From Azospirillum oryzae (GTDB lineage: Bacteria; Pseudomonadota; Alphaproteobacteria; Azospirillales; Azospirillaceae), in contig NZ_VTTM01000004.1 of NCBI RefSeq assembly GCF_008364795.1, positions 403,297 to 467,296 on the forward strand: a DNA stretch of 64,000 bases. Direction: 5' to 3'. Below are positions 29,532 through 38,307 of this stretch, piece by piece. Below the pieces are notes generated by a model. That model worked only from the letters and a program-made list of their open reading frames with translations, was not told the DNA's origin and searched no databases. The translations under genes and the position numbers were made by a program. The first letter of the stretch is position 1; each line of letters opens with the position of its first letter.

Positions 29532-30710
29532 TTACGACGTCACCGCCAGCGTTCCGGACGAGCCAGCCGCCTCAAGCATCGGGGCCGCCCGTCCCGTGGT
29601 GGTCAGCGGAGCGGTGGAGCGTCCTTCGCGATAGCCGAACAGGATGTAATGGTTGGCCGCCGCCGCCTCGGTGCTGCCCAAGGCGCGTTGCACATCCGGA
29701 TTGCGCGCCAGATAGGCCGCCGCATTGAAGGTGGTCGTCCGCCCTTCCAGGCGCCCGCTGCGGGCGTAATGCAACGCTGCGGCGGTCGTGTCGGTGCCGA
29801 ATGCCCGGATCAGATCCGGGTTCGCCGCGATATAGCTCATGGCGTTGAACGTCGTGCTGCGCCCTTCCGAGCGGCCAAGAACAATATAATGCTCCGTCGC
29901 AGCAGCAGTGTTCGTGCCGAATGCCGCAGCAAGATCGCGGTTCGCGGCCAGATAGCTGGCGGCATCGAAGCTCGTCGACCGGTTTTCAAGGTGTCCCGTC
30001 TGAGCGTAATGATAGAAGGCAGCCGTACCATTGGTTCCGAACGCGGCAGCCAAGTCGCGGTTGGCCGCGAGATAGCTCATCGCGTCGAAGGCGGTCGCGC
30101 TGGAGGCCGATACCGTACGGTCGGAAAACCGGATATATTCGACATTCCGAATCAAATCGGAACCGTTGAGGCGGTCGATGATCGCGGACTGGCCGCCGTA
30201 GCTCATCAGTTTATTGGGCGCATAGCTCTGGCTGGATATGACCGTATCGACACCGTCACCTCCGTCGATCGTATCGACTCCATACCCGCCGCTGATGAGG
30301 TCGTCACTGCCGCCGCCGCTGATATAATCGTTTCCGTTATATCCATAGAGCGTATCGGCATAGGATGATCCAAATATCTGATCACTGCCGGACAGGATGT
30401 TCTGGGTGGTCAGTGCATAACCAAGGCTGTAGACGCTGTAAAAGCTGATGTCGGCATTGCTGAATGACATCAGCGGGTTTCCGTTGGGCAGGGTTGCCGA
30501 CACGGAGGTTATTCTTCCCGATACATTGTAACTGGTGACATTGAAAGAACCGGTGACGGTGACGTCCATGACCGGCGCGCCATTCAGCGTATAACGGAAC
30601 GCAATCCGCGAGCCGTCCTGTGCGAGAATGGAATAATTGTCGTAGACGATACCTGCGGTATCTCCCGACCCTGACAAATTGATTGAGACATTTGCGACGA
30701 CAGTGGTCAT
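29532..30710 (-). CDS. RTX-type calcium-binding protein with four ~47-residue repeats
   Basis: The 392-residue protein has no classical signal peptide. After an N-terminal beta-rich domain (~1-115) come RTX nonapeptides (YGYNGNDYISGGGSDDLISGG, then YGVDTIDGGDGVDTV). Four tandem repeats of the type SYLAANRDLAAAFG...HYxxxGxxEGRST follow. This is the layout of type I-secreted calcium-binding surface proteins; no type I exporter genes are in the window. The start at 30710 follows GAGGATAG. Codon use is less GC-biased than in its neighbours, consistent with secreted Ser/Thr/Asn-rich protein or transfer. Confidence 0.85.
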   Translation of the reverse strand: MTTVVANVSINLSGSGDTAGIVYDNYSILAQDGSRIAFRYTLNGAPVMDVTVTGSFNVTSYNVSGRITSVSATLPNGNPLMSFSNADISFYSVYSLGYALTTQNILSGSDQIFGSSYADTLYGYNGNDYISGGGSDDLISGGYGVDTIDGGDGVDTVISSQSYAPNKLMSYGGQSAIIDRLNGSDLIRNVEYIRFSDRTVSASSATAFDAMSYLAANRDLAAAFGTNGTAAFYHYAQTGHLENRSTSFDAASYLAANRDLAAAFGTNTAAATEHYIVLGRSEGRSTTFNAMSYIAANPDLIRAFGTDTTAAALHYARSGRLEGRTTTFNAAAYLARNPDVQRALGSTEAAAANHYILFGYREGRSTAPLTTTGRAAPMLEAAGSSGTLAVTS

Positions 30711-30842
30711 GTATCTATCCTCAAGAAATCCGACAGGAATATTACTGAACGCATGTTCGGCGGCCGGCGTCGTCTGTGACGATACCACCGAGGCGATGTC
30801 GCGATTGCGGCCTCCGGTCCATTAGCTCCTTCAAATTAAATG

Positions 30843-30863
30843 TCGACAGTCGTCGACTGTCGA
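30843..30863. promoter_or_regulatory. 21-bp near-perfect palindrome upstream of the RTX gene
   Basis: Arm TCGACAGTCG, one central T, then its exact reverse complement. It lies about 130 bases before the RTX start, in an otherwise lower-GC intergenic region downstream of the MFS gene. No T-tract follows, so an operator is more likely than a terminator. Confidence 0.5.
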
Positions 30864-30944
30864 ACATACCCATAAGTGTAAGAGCGCAATCTTAGAATGT
30901 CGAGGGTGTGTCGGTGGATTTCAGGTTGCTTCCCGCGCCACCTT

Positions 30945-32180
30945 CTACCGCCCCAGCAGCCTGTCCACCCGGCGCAGGGCCGGGAACATCACCGCCCACA
31001 GGCCGGCCAGCCCGACCGCGCCGACGCCACCCAGCACCACCGCCGGGACCGCGCCGACCAGCGCCGCGACGCTGCCGGATTCGAACTCGCCCAACTGGTT
31101 GGAGGCGCCGATGAACAGCGAGGTGACGGCACCGACCCGGCCGCGCATCTCGTCGGGGGTGGAGAGTTGGATCAGCGTCTGGCGGACGAACATGCTGACC
31201 TGATCCGTGGCGCCGACCGCCAGAAGGGCGATGAAGGACAGCACCGGATCGGCCGACAAGCCGAAGGCGATGGTGGCGACGCCGAACCCGGCGACGGCAA
31301 CCAGCATCCAGCGCCCGGCATGCCGCTTCACGCCCCAACGGGTGATGACCATCGCCATGGCGAGCGCCCCGAGCGCCGGCGCAGAGCGCAGCAAGCCGAG
31401 ACCCCATGGTCCGACATGCAGAACGTCGCGGGCATAGATCGGCAGCAGCGCCGTCGCCCCGCCGAGCAGGACCGCGAAGAGGTCGAGCGAGATGGCGCCC
31501 AGGATCTCCGGCCGGCTGCGGATAAAGGCGGCGCCGGCCAGCATGCTCGTCAGGCTCATGGCGCGCTTGGTCATGGTGACGGGGCGCGGCCTGCAGGCGG
31601 CGATCAGCAGCACCGACAGCACCAGCATCGCCGTGCTGACGCCGTAGACCGCCGCCGGGCCGGCGATATAGAGCAGCCCGCCCAGCGCCGGGCCCGAGAT
31701 CTGCGCCACCTGCACCCCCGACGACTGCCAAGCGACGGCGTTGGGAAGGTCCTCCACCGGCACGGTCGCCGACAGGATCGCCTGGTTGGCCGGCCCCTCG
31801 AAGGATTTGGCGAGGCCGATCAGCGCCACCACGGCGAAGATCGCGTGGGGCGACAGCCCGCCGGCCATGGTCAGCAGGAACAGCGCGGCCACGGCGATCA
31901 TCTCGATCGAAAGGGCGCCGAACAGCACCGTCTTGCGGTCGTTGTTGTCGACGACATGCCCGGCCACCAGCACCAGGGCCAGGGAGGGCAGGAACTGGAA
32001 CAGCCCGACCAGCCCGAGGTCGAGCGGATCGCCGGTCATGGCATAGACCTGCCAGCCGACCGCCACCACCTGCATCTGGATCGCCAGCATCGAACAGACC
32101 CTCGCGCTCCAGAACAGGGCGAAGGCGCGGTGACGGAAGGCCGACCGGAAACTATCCCCGGCCGTGGCGGCGCTGGTCAT
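30945..32180 (-). CDS. MFS transporter (EntS/MFS_3-like)
   Basis: The 411-residue protein has twelve predicted membrane helices and motif-A-like loops (GHVVDNNDRKTVL and TPDEMRGRVGA) typical of the MFS_3 exporter group that includes the enterobactin exporter. The substrate is unknown. Its start codon directly abuts the thiolase stop, so it is the last gene of the bioMNY-ligase-thiolase operon, suggesting export or import of a product of that pathway. Confidence 0.85.
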   Translation of the reverse strand: MTSAATAGDSFRSAFRHRAFALFWSARVCSMLAIQMQVVAVGWQVYAMTGDPLDLGLVGLFQFLPSLALVLVAGHVVDNNDRKTVLFGALSIEMIAVAALFLLTMAGGLSPHAIFAVVALIGLAKSFEGPANQAILSATVPVEDLPNAVAWQSSGVQVAQISGPALGGLLYIAGPAAVYGVSTAMLVLSVLLIAACRPRPVTMTKRAMSLTSMLAGAAFIRSRPEILGAISLDLFAVLLGGATALLPIYARDVLHVGPWGLGLLRSAPALGALAMAMVITRWGVKRHAGRWMLVAVAGFGVATIAFGLSADPVLSFIALLAVGATDQVSMFVRQTLIQLSTPDEMRGRVGAVTSLFIGASNQLGEFESGSVAALVGAVPAVVLGGVGAVGLAGLWAVMFPALRRVDRLLGR

Positions 32181-33350
32181 TCAAACTGGCTCCAGAAGTG
32201 TGGCGAGCCCCAGTCCGCCGCCGATGCCGAGCGTGGCGAGACCCTGGCGGGGCGTGGTGCCCGCCGCCGGGAACAGCAGCTCGGTGAACAGGCGCGTCAC
32301 CAGGATGGCCCCAGACGCGCCGTAGGGATGGCCGATCGCCAGCGCACCGCCGCCGACCGACACGCGCGACGGGTCGATGGCGAGCGCGTCGAGGCTGGCC
32401 AGCACCTGGGCGGCGAAGGCCTCGTTGAACTCGACGAGGTCGATGTCGGCGACGGACAGGCCGGGGTTGCGGGCCAGAAGCTTCGTCACCGCCGGGATCG
32501 GACCGGTGCCGAGAAGCCTGGGGTCCACGCCGGCCGCCGTGCTGTCGACCACCGCCAGTCCGCGGGTCAGGCCGAGTTCGCGGAACTTCCGCTCCGACAC
32601 CACGGCCACCACGGCGGCACCGTCATTGACCGGGCAGGCGTTGCCGGCGGTCACGGTGCCGTCGGGCCGCAGGATCGGGCTCAGGGCCGCCAGCCGGTCG
32701 AGGCTGGTGTCGGCGCGAGGGCATTCGTCGCGGTCGATGATGCGGCCGTCGCGCAGGGTGAGCGGCACGATCTCGCGGTCGAACCGTCCGGCGGCTTGCG
32801 CGGCGACGGCCTTGCGGTGGCTGTCCAGGGCGTAGCGGTCCTGGCGGGCGCGGCCGATGCCGTGGGCGGCGGCGACATTCTCCGCCGCTTCGATCATCGA
32901 CGGGTCGCCGATCTCGTCGGGGGCGAACCGGGCGCGGTCGTAGAAGGTCGGGCTGCGGTAGAGGCTGGACGGCTTGGCGACGCGCCAGGGCGCGGTGCTG
33001 GTGCTCTCCACCCCGCCGGCGAGGACGATGTCGCAGGCGCCGGACTGCACCAGCCGGGCGGCAAGGTTGACCGCCTCCAGCCCCGACCCGCACTGTCGGT
33101 CCACCGTGACGCCGGGAACCGAAACCGGCAGGCCGGCGGCCAGCGCCGACAGCCGAGCGACGTTGCCGCCGGGCCCGACCGCGTTGCCCAGCAGCACCTC
33201 GTCCACCTCTGCGGGGTCGATGCCGGCGTCGGCCAGCACCGCGCGGATGACCGGGGCGGCGAGACCCTCGACGGGCAACTCGCGCAGGGAGCCGCCGATG
33301 CGGCCGACCGGCGTGCGGCGTGCGGCGACGACTATGGGATGGTTGCTCAC
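32181..33350 (-). CDS. thiolase-family protein lacking the second catalytic cysteine (YhfS-like)
   Basis: The 389-residue protein is a full-length thiolase with the nucleophile cysteine in VDRQCGSGLEAVN, the NEAFAAQ motif and the histidine in GGALAIGHPYGASGA. The final motif, normally CxGGGxG, reads LATLGIGGGLG: the proton-shuttling cysteine is glycine (codon GGC). Condensing or cleaving activity may therefore be altered. The GTG start at 33350 overlaps the ligase stop (GTGA). A thiolase with an acyl-CoA ligase next to a biotin transporter recalls the Bacillus subtilis yhfU-yhfT-yhfS operon, suggesting a role in handling biotin or pimelate-like acyl chains (inference). Confidence 0.9.
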   Translation of the reverse strand: MSNHPIVVAARRTPVGRIGGSLRELPVEGLAAPVIRAVLADAGIDPAEVDEVLLGNAVGPGGNVARLSALAAGLPVSVPGVTVDRQCGSGLEAVNLAARLVQSGACDIVLAGGVESTSTAPWRVAKPSSLYRSPTFYDRARFAPDEIGDPSMIEAAENVAAAHGIGRARQDRYALDSHRKAVAAQAAGRFDREIVPLTLRDGRIIDRDECPRADTSLDRLAALSPILRPDGTVTAGNACPVNDGAAVVAVVSERKFRELGLTRGLAVVDSTAAGVDPRLLGTGPIPAVTKLLARNPGLSVADIDLVEFNEAFAAQVLASLDALAIDPSRVSVGGGALAIGHPYGASGAILVTRLFTELLFPAAGTTPRQGLATLGIGGGLGLATLLEPV

Positions 33351-34846
33351 CCCACCACCTCCAGCCCGCCGGCCCTTGCCCGCTCGCGGACATCGGCACG
33401 GGCGATCTTGCCGCTGCCGGTCAGGGGCATGTCGGCCGCCGCGAAGACCCGGCGCGGGGCCTTGTAGGCCTCCAGCCGCTCCTGACACCAGCCGCGCAAC
33501 TCGGCGAGCGAGGCGCGCGCCGCGCCGCGCCACCAGACCACGGCGGACAGGGCGTCGCCCCAATAGGGATCGGGCAGGCCGAACACCACCGCCTCCGCCA
33601 CCGCGGGATGGGCGCGCAGGGCGACTTCGACCTCCGCCGGGTAGACGTTCAGCCCGCCGGTGATGACCATGTCACCGGCCCGGCCGACCAGCCTCAGCCA
33701 ACCTTCGCCGTCGATCCAGCCATAGTCGCCGACCGTGCCCCAGCCGTTGTGCTCGCGATAGCCGGCTCCATCGGTGGTGCCGAGATAGCCGTCGCTCAGC
33801 ATGCCGCTACGCACCCAGACGGTGCCGGGCCGGCCGCGCTCCACCGGATTGCCGTCATCGTCGCGCAGGCTCAGTTCCACCCCGTGGAAGGGGCGGCCGA
33901 CGCTGTCGGCGGGTGCGCCCTCGCGCGACGAGCGCAGGCTGACGAAGCTCAGCTCTGACGCGCCGTAATATTCCAGCACGGCCGCATCCGGGCAGAGGGC
34001 GGACAGCCGGTCATGCACCGCGGGGGCGAGCTTGGCGCCGGAACAGACCACCCGGCGCAGGGCGGGGAAGCGCCGGCCGTCGCGTTCCGCCGCATCGAGG
34101 ATGGCGACGAGCATCGTCGGCACCAGCACCAGCGTGGTGACGCCGCACTCTGCCAACTGCACTGCGGCGTCCGTTGCGTCGAACTTCGGCTGTACCCGGA
34201 CGGTGGCGCCTGCCGACAGCCCCTCCACTGCGCCATACAGACCCAGGCCATGGACCAGCGGTCCCGGCACCAGGACGATGTCGTCGGGTCCGATGCCGAA
34301 CTCCAAGCGGCTCGCTTCCAGCGTCGCCAGCCAGGAGCCCTGGTTGCGGATGAAGGCCTTCGGCCGCCCGGTGGTGCCGGAGGTAAAGCCGACCAGGAAG
34401 GGCGTTTCCGGATCGACCGCCGGGATGGTCCAACCCGCCGGCTGAGCGGCGATCCAGGCGGGTGCCGTCTCCGCCGTCAGATGCAGGTCGGGACGGAAAG
34501 TGTCGATGGCGGCGGCGATCTGCCCGGCACTCCATTTCGGGTCGAGCAGCCCGACGATGCCGCCCGCCGCGACAATGCCGAAGAACAGCACCGGCAACTC
34601 CGCCCGGTTGCCGAGGCCGAGCGCCACACGCGGCGGCACTCCGTCCCGGCGCACCGCGGACACGCCGGCTCCCACCCGCCGCACTTGGTCGAGCAGGGTG
34701 CCGTAGGACACCACCTCGTCGCCGAAGACCAGCGCGGGATGGCCGGGCGCCCGCCCGGCGGCCAGTGCGAAGGGGCGGGCGAGGTTGTCCGCCCCGGTAT
34801 GGCTGCCGACAAAGGAGGGTCGGTCTGGCGCCATTCGATCAGGCAT
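33347..34846 (-). CDS. AMP-dependent acyl-CoA ligase (YhfT-like)
   Basis: The 499-residue protein is an adenylate-forming ligase. The P-loop is VGFTSGTTGRPKAFIRN, A5 is EYYGASELSFVSL, the hinge region is LVGRAGDMVITGGLNVYPAEVE, and the catalytic lysine lies in PLTGSGKIAR. It should activate a carboxylic acid to its CoA thioester via an acyl-adenylate. It overlaps bioY by eight bases and the thiolase by four, so its expression is tied to biotin uptake. Start choice between 34846 and 34834 is uncertain because neither has a clear ribosome-binding site. The likely acid is a medium-chain or biotin-related acid (inference). Confidence 0.9.
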   Translation of the reverse strand: MPDRMAPDRPSFVGSHTGADNLARPFALAAGRAPGHPALVFGDEVVSYGTLLDQVRRVGAGVSAVRRDGVPPRVALGLGNRAELPVLFFGIVAAGGIVGLLDPKWSAGQIAAAIDTFRPDLHLTAETAPAWIAAQPAGWTIPAVDPETPFLVGFTSGTTGRPKAFIRNQGSWLATLEASRLEFGIGPDDIVLVPGPLVHGLGLYGAVEGLSAGATVRVQPKFDATDAAVQLAECGVTTLVLVPTMLVAILDAAERDGRRFPALRRVVCSGAKLAPAVHDRLSALCPDAAVLEYYGASELSFVSLRSSREGAPADSVGRPFHGVELSLRDDDGNPVERGRPGTVWVRSGMLSDGYLGTTDGAGYREHNGWGTVGDYGWIDGEGWLRLVGRAGDMVITGGLNVYPAEVEVALRAHPAVAEAVVFGLPDPYWGDALSAVVWWRGAARASLAELRGWCQERLEAYKAPRRVFAAADMPLTGSGKIARADVRERARAGGLEVVG

Positions 34847-35387
34847 GGATCGGCAGGATGCCTGCACGGCGGACGCCCGAGGCGGCGACGGCGGCGACAC
34901 CGGCCTTGATCAGGTCGCCCGGCACGAAGGCCAGCGAGCCGAACAGCGCCTTCTCGATCGGCAGGCCGGCGACCAGCGACAGCCAGGGGATGCCGCCGGC
35001 ATAGACGACCAGGATGCCGCCGAGGACGCTGACCGCGAACAGGCGGATCGGGTTGGCATTGGTGGCGAACCGCTCTGCCAGCCAGCCGGTGACGAAGGCG
35101 GCGATCGGCCAGGACAGCACGAAGCCGCCGGTCGGCCCCATCAGCACGCCGATGCCGCCGCGCCCGCCCGCCAGCAGCGGCAGTCCGGCCGCGACCAGCA
35201 GGACGAACAGCAATGCTGCGATGCCGCCGCGCTTGGCGCCCAGGATGGTGCCGGCCAGCATGACGCCCAGCGTTTGCGCGGTGACCGGCACCGGCAGGAA
35301 GCCGAGCGGGATCGGCGGCGCCATGCCAAGCCCGCCCAGCAGGGCGGCGAACAGGGCGCAGAGAACGAGGTCGCGGGTGGACAACAT
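34839..35387 (-). CDS. bioY: BioY, biotin-binding S component of an ECF transporter
   Basis: The 182-residue protein has six hydrophobic segments and BioY signatures: LCALFAALLGGLGM, the GFLPVPVTAQTLGVMLAG segment and GPTGGFVLSWPIAAFVTGWL. It binds biotin in the inner membrane and works with the BioMN module. AAGGAAG lies about eight bases before the ATG. It sits 27 bases after bioN and overlaps the ligase. Confidence 0.95.
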   Translation of the reverse strand: MLSTRDLVLCALFAALLGGLGMAPPIPLGFLPVPVTAQTLGVMLAGTILGAKRGGIAALLFVLLVAAGLPLLAGGRGGIGVLMGPTGGFVLSWPIAAFVTGWLAERFATNANPIRLFAVSVLGGILVVYAGGIPWLSLVAGLPIEKALFGSLAFVPGDLIKAGVAAVAASGVRRAGILPIHA

Positions 35388-35414
35388 GGCGGACGCTTCC
35401 TTCGGCTGGTGACG

Positions 35415-36065
35415 TTATCGTTGAGTGCTGTTTTTGGTTTTGGTGTCGTTTGCCCCGGCATCCGCCGGGTCGTAGCCGCGCGCTTCCAGTGCGGCGGTCA
35501 GATCATCGGCCATGGTGAGGATCTTGACCAGCAGCGGAACGAACAGGGCGGCTATGTTGCGCTCCACGCCGCGGGCGCGCTGGGCCATCCGCACCTCGCG
35601 CACCTGTTCGCCCAGCAGCGGGATGAAGCGGATGGTCAGGGCCAGCATCAGCGCCATCTTCGCCGGATTGACCCCGACCGGGCGCAGCAGGCCGAACAGC
35701 CGCTCGAACAGATCGACCATGTCCGTCACGCGGGTGGTCAGCGTGACCAGCGTCGCCAGCAGGATCAGGGCGGCGAAACGGGCGACGGCGACGGTCGTCT
35801 CCTCCCATCCGCCGCCGGCCAGCAGGGACTGGAAGCCGAACAGCAGGGTCAGCATGACGACCGGCGCCCGCAGCTCCGCCAGCACCCGTCTGGCCGGCAG
35901 CCTCGCCGCGACAAGCACGGCGGTGCCGATCAGTCCGGCGGCGAGCGCCCCCCAGGCACCGGGCAGCGCCAGCACCGCCACCGTCACCAGCAGCAGCCCG
36001 CCCAGCTTCGCCCCCGCCGGCAGGCGGTGGACGGCAGACTCCCGATGCAGGTAGAGTCCCAGCAT
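35415..36065 (-). CDS. bioN: BioN, ECF transporter transmembrane (T) component
   Basis: The 216-residue protein has about five membrane helices and the two short ARG coupling motifs of EcfT proteins (QRARGVE and EARGYDP), which contact the ATPase. It couples ATP hydrolysis by BioM to biotin uptake via BioY. Its start overlaps the bioM stop by one base. Confidence 0.94.
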   Translation of the reverse strand: MLGLYLHRESAVHRLPAGAKLGGLLLVTVAVLALPGAWGALAAGLIGTAVLVAARLPARRVLAELRAPVVMLTLLFGFQSLLAGGGWEETTVAVARFAALILLATLVTLTTRVTDMVDLFERLFGLLRPVGVNPAKMALMLALTIRFIPLLGEQVREVRMAQRARGVERNIAALFVPLLVKILTMADDLTAALEARGYDPADAGANDTKTKNSTQR

Positions 36066-36739
36066 CAGCCGAGCCGCTTGATGTAGGCCGGCACGGTCTC
36101 CGCCGGGGGACCGTCGGCAACGATGCGGCCGTCCTCCAGCACCAGCGCCCGGTCGAAATCCCTCACCATGTCGAGGTCGTGGGTAACGACGATCACCGTC
36201 TGCGGCAGCCCGCGCAGCAACTCGATCACTTTGCGGCGATTGCGCAGGTCGAGCAGGGTGGTCGGCTCGTCGAAGATCACATAGGCCGGTTCCAGCACCA
36301 GCACCCCGGCGATGGCGAGCAGCTGTTTCTCGCCGCCGCTCATCTGGTGGGCCGGCTGGTGGCGGTAGCGGGCGAGGCCGTAACGCTCCAGCGCACCGGC
36401 GACGCGGAGGGCGATCTCGTCCTTCGGCAGCTTGCGCGCCTTCAGCCCGAATGCGAGGTCTTCCTCCACCGTCGGGTAGACGATCTGGGTGTCGGGATTC
36501 TGGAAGACGAAGCCGACCCGCTGACGCACGGCCCGGCCGTCGCTGCGGGTGTCCAGTCCATCGACGGTGACGGTACCTGTGGTCGGTACGATCAGGCCGT
36601 TCAGCAGGCGGGCCAGCGTGCTCTTGCCCGACCCGTTGCCGCCGAGAATGGCGATGCGCCGCTCGGCCATCCGCAGCGACAGGTCGTGCAGGACGGGGCG
36701 CTCGCCATAGGCGTGAGTGACGGACCGGAGTTCGATCAT
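36065..36739 (-). CDS. bioM: BioM, ECF transporter ATP-binding (A) component
   Basis: The 224-residue ATPase has Walker [10 protein letters not shown] (residues 33-41), the Q-loop [11 protein letters not shown], signature [13 protein letters not shown] and Walker B YVIFDEPT. It is the first gene of the six-gene biotin-linked operon. I found no BioR-type TTATCTATAA site in its leader, so control may differ from rhizobial bio genes. The start at 36739 lacks a strong ribosome-binding site. Confidence 0.94.
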   Translation of the reverse strand: MIELRSVTHAYGERPVLHDLSLRMAERRIAILGGNGSGKSTLARLLNGLIVPTTGTVTVDGLDTRSDGRAVRQRVGFVFQNPDTQIVYPTVEEDLAFGLKARKLPKDEIALRVAGALERYGLARYRHQPAHQMSGGEKQLLAIAGVLVLEPAYVIFDEPTTLLDLRNRRKVIELLRGLPQTVIVVTHDLDMVRDFDRALVLEDGRIVADGPPAETVPAYIKRLG

Positions 36740-36866
36740 CGACGGAGACGGAGCTTTCGCGTTGCAGTTCTGTTGCGCGTGCGAAAGGTTCTTAGCGGGT
36801 TTGCGGGCGGGGTTCCAGAGGAGAGCGTGGCTGTGGTAGTCCGGACTTGATTTCTGTCCATGTTTC

Positions 36867-36906
36867 TGTACATAGTGCCGCACCCCACCCGCATACAGAT
36901 AAGTAT
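36867..36906 (+). promoter_or_regulatory. probable YefM-YoeB operator
   Basis: TGTACA at 36867-36872 is the core palindrome recognised by YefM antitoxins. A second imperfect palindrome, ATAC-N6-GTAT, lies at 36893-36906, just before the yefM start at 36913. Together they fit autorepression by the antitoxin-toxin complex. Confidence 0.6.
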
Positions 36907-36912
36907 TTCGAT

Positions 36913-37179
36913 ATGGGTCACATCAGCTACACCGACCTCAGAAACAATCTTGCCAGTGTAATGGACGAGGTCTGTGACAGCCGCGCGCCGCTGACCGTCA
37001 CCCGTCAGAAGGGACGGTCGGTGGTGATGATTTCCGAGGAAGAGTTCGAAGGGTTGATGGAGACGCTTCATCTCCTGAAAAGCCCCAAGAACGCGGAGCG
37101 GCTGCTCAAGGGCATCGCCCAACTTGATGCTGGCAAAGGCATCGAGCGGGACATTCTGAATGAAGAAGGTTTGGACTGA
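36913..37179 (+). CDS. yefM: YefM-type antitoxin (Phd/YefM family)
   Basis: The 88-residue protein starts [20 protein letters not shown], the DNA-binding fold of Phd/YefM antitoxins. It has the [27 protein letters not shown] core and an acidic C-terminal tail that would wrap YoeB. It neutralises the toxin and represses the operon. It overlaps the toxin gene by 20 bases. Confidence 0.95.
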   Translation: MGHISYTDLRNNLASVMDEVCDSRAPLTVTRQKGRSVVMISEEEFEGLMETLHLLKSPKNAERLLKGIAQLDAGKGIERDILNEEGLD

Positions 37180-37426
37180 CGGCGCTTGGGAGGATTACTT
37201 ATACTGGCAGAAGAACGAACGGGCCGTGTTGAAGAAGGTCAACGACCTGATTCGCGACACTGAACGGAACCCGTTCTCAGGACTGGGCAAGCCTGAACCC
37301 CTGAAGGAAGGGCTTGCCGGCTGGTGGTCACGCCGCATTACAGGCGAACATCGGCTGGTCTATCGGGTGACCGGGAGCGGCGACGCCCAGGCGCTCGAAA
37401 TCCTCGCCTGCCGGTATCATTACTGA
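37160..37426 (+). CDS. yoeB: YoeB-type mRNA endonuclease toxin
   Basis: The 88-residue protein is a RelE-superfamily ribosome-dependent RNase: ERNPFSGLGKPEPLKEGLAG, SRRITGEHRLVYR and the C-terminal CRYHY, which carries the catalytic His-Tyr pair. It cleaves mRNA at the ribosomal A site when YefM is degraded. The key residues are intact, so the pair looks functional. Confidence 0.96.
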   Translation: MKKVWTDGAWEDYLYWQKNERAVLKKVNDLIRDTERNPFSGLGKPEPLKEGLAGWWSRRITGEHRLVYRVTGSGDAQALEILACRYHY

Positions 37427-37437
37427 GCCGCCATGAA

Positions 37438-37457
37438 GGCCGCCCCTGTGGGCGGCC
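37438..37457. terminator. bidirectional terminator hairpin
   Basis: GGCCGCCC, loop CTGT, GGGCGGCC: an 8-bp perfect stem just after yoeB and 22 bases beyond the end of the convergent ABC ATPase gene. A short AT-rich tract follows on the plus strand. Confidence 0.7.
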
Positions 37458-37479
37458 ATTCTTCATAGCCGAACGGCAA

Positions 37480-38307
37480 TCAGAAGCTGTTCCGCTCGTG
37501 GTACGTCTGCAAGAACTGCTGCACCCGCGGTTCGGTGGATTCGTGGAAGACCTCGCGCGGGGTGCCGAAGGCGGCGATGCGGCCGCGGTCGAGAAACGCC
37601 ACCTTGTCGGCGACGTTGGCGGCGAAGCCCATCTCGTGGGTCACCACCACCATGGTCATGCCGTCGGCCGCCAGATCGCGCATCACCTGCAACACCTCGC
37701 CCACCAGTTCGGGGTCGAGTGCCGAGGTCGGCTCGTCGAACAGCATCAGGTGCGGCTCCATCGCGATGACGCGGGCGATGGCGACGCGCTGCTGCTGGCC
37801 ACCGGACAGGCGGGCGGGGTAGGCGTCGGCCTTGGCGGCCAGACCCACCCGGTCCAGCATCCGGCCGGCATGCGAGGCAGCCGACGCCTTGTCCATGCCG
37901 CGGACCTGCACCAGGGCTTCGGCCACATTCTCCAGCGCGGTCATGTGGGGCCACAGGTTGAACTGCTGGAACACCATGCCGACGTTGCGGCGCAGGCTGC
38001 GCAGGTCGCGGTTCGACAGGCGGCGGCGCGGCGTGTCCTCGGTATAGCCGACCAGCGTGCCTTCGATGCGGATCTCGCCGCGGTCGTAGACCTCCAGGAA
38101 ATTGATGCAGCGCAGAAGCGTGCTCTTGCCGGATCCGCTGGGGCCGATCAGGCAGACGACCTCCGACTTGTTGACCGTCAGGTCGATGTCGCGCAGCACC
38201 TCGTTGGTGCCGAAGCTCTTGCCGACGCCGCGGATCGAGACCATCGGCACGGCATCGCCCTGGACCATGGTGCGCGGCGGGGTGGCGGTTTGGGAAACTG
38301 CGGTCAT
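37480..38307 (-). CDS. polar amino-acid ABC transporter ATP-binding protein
   Basis: The 275-residue ATPase has Walker [10 protein letters not shown], the Q-loop [11 protein letters not shown], signature [13 protein letters not shown] and Walker [15 protein letters not shown]. It is of the GlnQ/HisP type, with about 20 extra N-terminal residues. It overlaps the upstream permease stop by one base (TGATG). It powers uptake by the two permeases and the family-3 binding protein of the same operon. Confidence 0.94.
   Translation of the reverse strand: MTAVSQTATPPRTMVQGDAVPMVSIRGVGKSFGTNEVLRDIDLTVNKSEVVCLIGPSGSGKSTLLRCINFLEVYDRGEIRIEGTLVGYTEDTPRRRLSNRDLRSLRRNVGMVFQQFNLWPHMTALENVAEALVQVRGMDKASAASHAGRMLDRVGLAAKADAYPARLSGGQQQRVAIARVIAMEPHLMLFDEPTSALDPELVGEVLQVMRDLAADGMTMVVVTHEMGFAANVADKVAFLDRGRIAAFGTPREVFHESTEPRVQQFLQTYHERNSF

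Noticed and set aside
30897..33467. A long plus-strand frame opposite the MFS and thiolase genes
   Set aside because: Gln/His/Arg/Gly-rich shadow with no motif; the minus strand has both full-length families.
36740..36866. A BioR-type operator upstream of bioM
   Set aside because: No TTATCTATAA-like palindrome is present.
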